Source: Comamonadaceae bacterium OS-1 (GTDB lineage: Bacteria > Pseudomonadota > Gammaproteobacteria > Burkholderiales > Burkholderiaceae_C). Taken from it: DNA of 64,000 nt. Of the stretch, positions 62,391 to 64,000 are shown in pieces. Made by a program: the position numbers and the translations under genes. The stretch spans positions 2,976,001-3,040,000 of the forward strand of contig AP026969.1 in NCBI GenBank assembly GCA_027923965.1, in the 5' to 3' direction. Position 1 is the first letter of the stretch. Every line of letters starts with the position of its first letter. Below the pieces are notes generated by a model. It made no database searches. It saw only the letters and a program-made list of their open reading frames with translations, and was not told where the DNA came from.

Positions 62391-64000
62391 ATGACCCAAT
62401 CCCTCGCAGATTTACGCAGCCGCCGGTGGTTCGCCGCTGGCGACATGCGTGGCTTTGCGCACCGCCAGCGCATCCAGCAAATGGGCCTGCGCCGCGAAGA
62501 TGTGCTAGAGCGCCCCATCATTGGCATCATCAATACCTGGAGCGACCTGTCGCCCTGCCACGCGCATTTGCGCGAGCGCGCCGAGAGCGTCAAGCGCGGC
62601 GTGCTGATGGCCGGTGGCATGCCGTTCGAGCTGCCTGCCATGAGCCTGGGCGAGGTGATGGTCAAGCCCACCACCATGCTGTACCGCAACTTCCTGGCCA
62701 TGGAGGTGGAGGAATTGCTGCGCTCGCTGCCGCTGGACGGTGTGGTGCTGCTGGCGGGCTGCGACAAAACCACCCCCGGCACGGTGATGGGGGCCATCAG
62801 CGCGGGCCTGCCTATGCTGTTCTGCTCCGCCGGGCCGATGATCAGCGACCGCTACCTCAAGCGCGGCGAACCCACCCGTGCCGTGGGTGCAGGCACCCAC
62901 ACCCGCATGTTCTGGGACGAATACCAGGCAGGCCACATCAGCGAGGAAGAATGGATAGGCCTGGAGGCCAAGATGACCCGCGCGCCCGGCACCTGCAACA
63001 CCATGGGCACGGCCAGCACCATGACCTCCATCATCGAAGCGCTGGGACTGGCCCTGCCGGGCTCCACCTCCATTCCGGCCATGGACGCAGGCCACAGCCG
63101 CATGGCGGCCGACTGCGGCACCCGCATCGTGCAAATGGTGTGGGACGACCTGACCCCGGCCAAGATCTTGACCGAGGGCTCGTTTCGCAACGCCACTGTG
63201 GCGCAAATGGCGCTGGGCGGCTCCACCAACGCCGCCGTGCACCTGATTGCCCTGGCCCGCCGCGCCGGGGTGAACCTGCAGCTGGAAGACCTGGATGCCA
63301 TCGGCCACCAGGTGCCGGTGCTGGCCAACCTGTACCCCAGCGGCGACAAGCTGATGGAAGACTTCCACTACGCCGGTGGCATGCCAGCCCTGTTGAACCG
63401 CGTGCGCGCCCATTTGTCGCTGAATGAGATGACCGCCACCGGCCACACCCTGGCCGAGAACATCGCGGGCCGCGAAAGCCTGGACGATGCCGTTATCCGC
63501 CCGTTGGACCAGCCGGTCAGCCCGTCTGGCGCGCTGGCGGTGCTGCGCGGCAATCTGGCCCCCGATGGCGCGGTGATGAAGCCCAGCGCCGCCAGCCCGA
63601 AATTCTTCCACCACCGGGGCCGCGCCCTGGTGTTTGACTCGCCCGCCGAGATGAACCGGCGCTGTGCCGACCCCGAGCTCGACTGCGACGAGAACACCGT
63701 GCTGGTGCTGCGCAATGCCGGTCCGGTGGGTGCACCCGGCATGCCCGAATGGGGTGGCCTGCCCATCCCCAAGAAGCTGCTGGACCAGGGCGTGCGCGAC
63801 ATGGTGCGTATTTCCGACGCGCGCATGAGCGGCACCCACTACGGCAGTTGCATCCTGCATGTCAGCCCCGAGGCGGCGGTGGGCGGCCTGCTGTCGCTGG
63901 TGCGCGACGGCGACGAAATCCTGGTCGATCTGACCACCCGCAAGCTCGAACTGCTGGTGGACGAGGCCGAGCTGACCACCCGCCATGCCGCCTGGGTGCC
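62391..64000 (+). CDS. IlvD/Edd-family dehydratase, 3' end outside the window
   Basis: 536 codons are visible, open to the window end; family length is about 570-620. Iron-sulphur-type Cys motifs are present: SPCHAHL, LAGCDKTTPG and GTCNTMGTASTM, with the Lys/Asp region MALGGSTNAAVHL and the end region ISDARMSGTHYGSCILHVSP. The family includes dihydroxy-acid dehydratase, 6-phosphogluconate dehydratase and sugar-acid dehydratases (arabinonate, galactonate, xylonate). The GntR-type regulator and operator beside it favour a sugar acid as substrate. The start at ATG 62391 is the first in frame after the operator. Confidence 0.88.
   Translation, partial: MTQSLADLRSRRWFAAGDMRGFAHRQRIQQMGLRREDVLERPIIGIINTWSDLSPCHAHLRERAESVKRGVLMAGGMPFELPAMSLGEVMVKPTTMLYRNFLAMEVEELLRSLPLDGVVLLAGCDKTTPGTVMGAISAGLPMLFCSAGPMISDRYLKRGEPTRAVGAGTHTRMFWDEYQAGHISEEEWIGLEAKMTRAPGTCNTMGTASTMTSIIEALGLALPGSTSIPAMDAGHSRMAADCGTRIVQMVWDDLTPAKILTEGSFRNATVAQMALGGSTNAAVHLIALARRAGVNLQLEDLDAIGHQVPVLANLYPSGDKLMEDFHYAGGMPALLNRVRAHLSLNEMTATGHTLAENIAGRESLDDAVIRPLDQPVSPSGALAVLRGNLAPDGAVMKPSAASPKFFHHRGRALVFDSPAEMNRRCADPELDCDENTVLVLRNAGPVGAPGMPEWGGLPIPKKLLDQGVRDMVRISDARMSGTHYGSCILHVSPEAAVGGLLSLVRDGDEILVDLTTRKLELLVDEAELTTRHAAWV

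Overview
The window is GC-rich, densely packed bacterial DNA with short intergenic gaps and many 1-4 base stop/start overlaps. The gene content (RpiR, MacAB, UppP, many PAS/GGDEF/EAL proteins, an Anbu proteasome homologue, a DavBA lysine pathway pair) and a dispersed short palindromic repeat with a GCGCTTATGGAATAAGCGC core suggest a betaproteobacterium of the Burkholderiales, most likely Comamonadaceae (Rhodoferax-like). The taxonomic call is inference from gene content and the repeat; no rRNA or tRNA was seen.

Left part (1-13,576): the 3' end of mutS, a ParDE-type toxin-antitoxin pair that overlaps an Anbu protease gene, an alpha/beta hydrolase converging on a HAD phosphatase/uppP pair, a racemase plus class III aminotransferase divergent from an RpiR regulator, a secreted trypsin-like lipoprotein, a macA-glycosyltransferase-macB operon and an NlpC/P60 lipoprotein.

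Signalling block (13,590-29,926): a tandem duplication of a two-gene unit (periplasmic binding protein plus 1,051-residue hybrid histidine kinase), a Na+/H+ antiporter-like gene, a membrane acyltransferase-like gene, and a kinase / receiver / receiver-GAF-PAS-GGDEF-EAL operon for cyclic-di-GMP turnover.

Middle (30,191-37,763): a MarR regulator and ClC channel flanked by a duplicated cupin fragment; an XRE-cupin regulator divergent from davB-davA (lysine to 5-aminovalerate); a MarR-controlled EmrB-type exporter with two matching operators.

The most unusual region is 37,993-51,910: four very large same-strand genes (1104, 1219, 1659 and 644 aa), separated by 9-10 bases, each with its own AGGA-type ribosome site and preceded by a good sigma-70 promoter. 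None matches a family whose function I know. The first resembles the DUF6603 family; the other three look like conserved companions of unknown function. All four lack signal peptides and membrane helices, so they look like one cytoplasmic multi-protein system. The right edge carries a HepT/MntA toxin-antitoxin pair whose toxin is broken by a nonsense codon, followed by a small nested inverted-repeat element, as expected at an accessory insertion boundary.

Right part (52,830-64,000): a DUF4331 / small lipoprotein / TPR / HupE-UreJ operon, an FNR-box-preceded Aer-like chemoreceptor translationally coupled to a PAS-GGDEF-EAL protein, and a LacI-family regulator divergent from an IlvD/Edd-type dehydratase cut by the window end, with a perfect palindromic operator between them.
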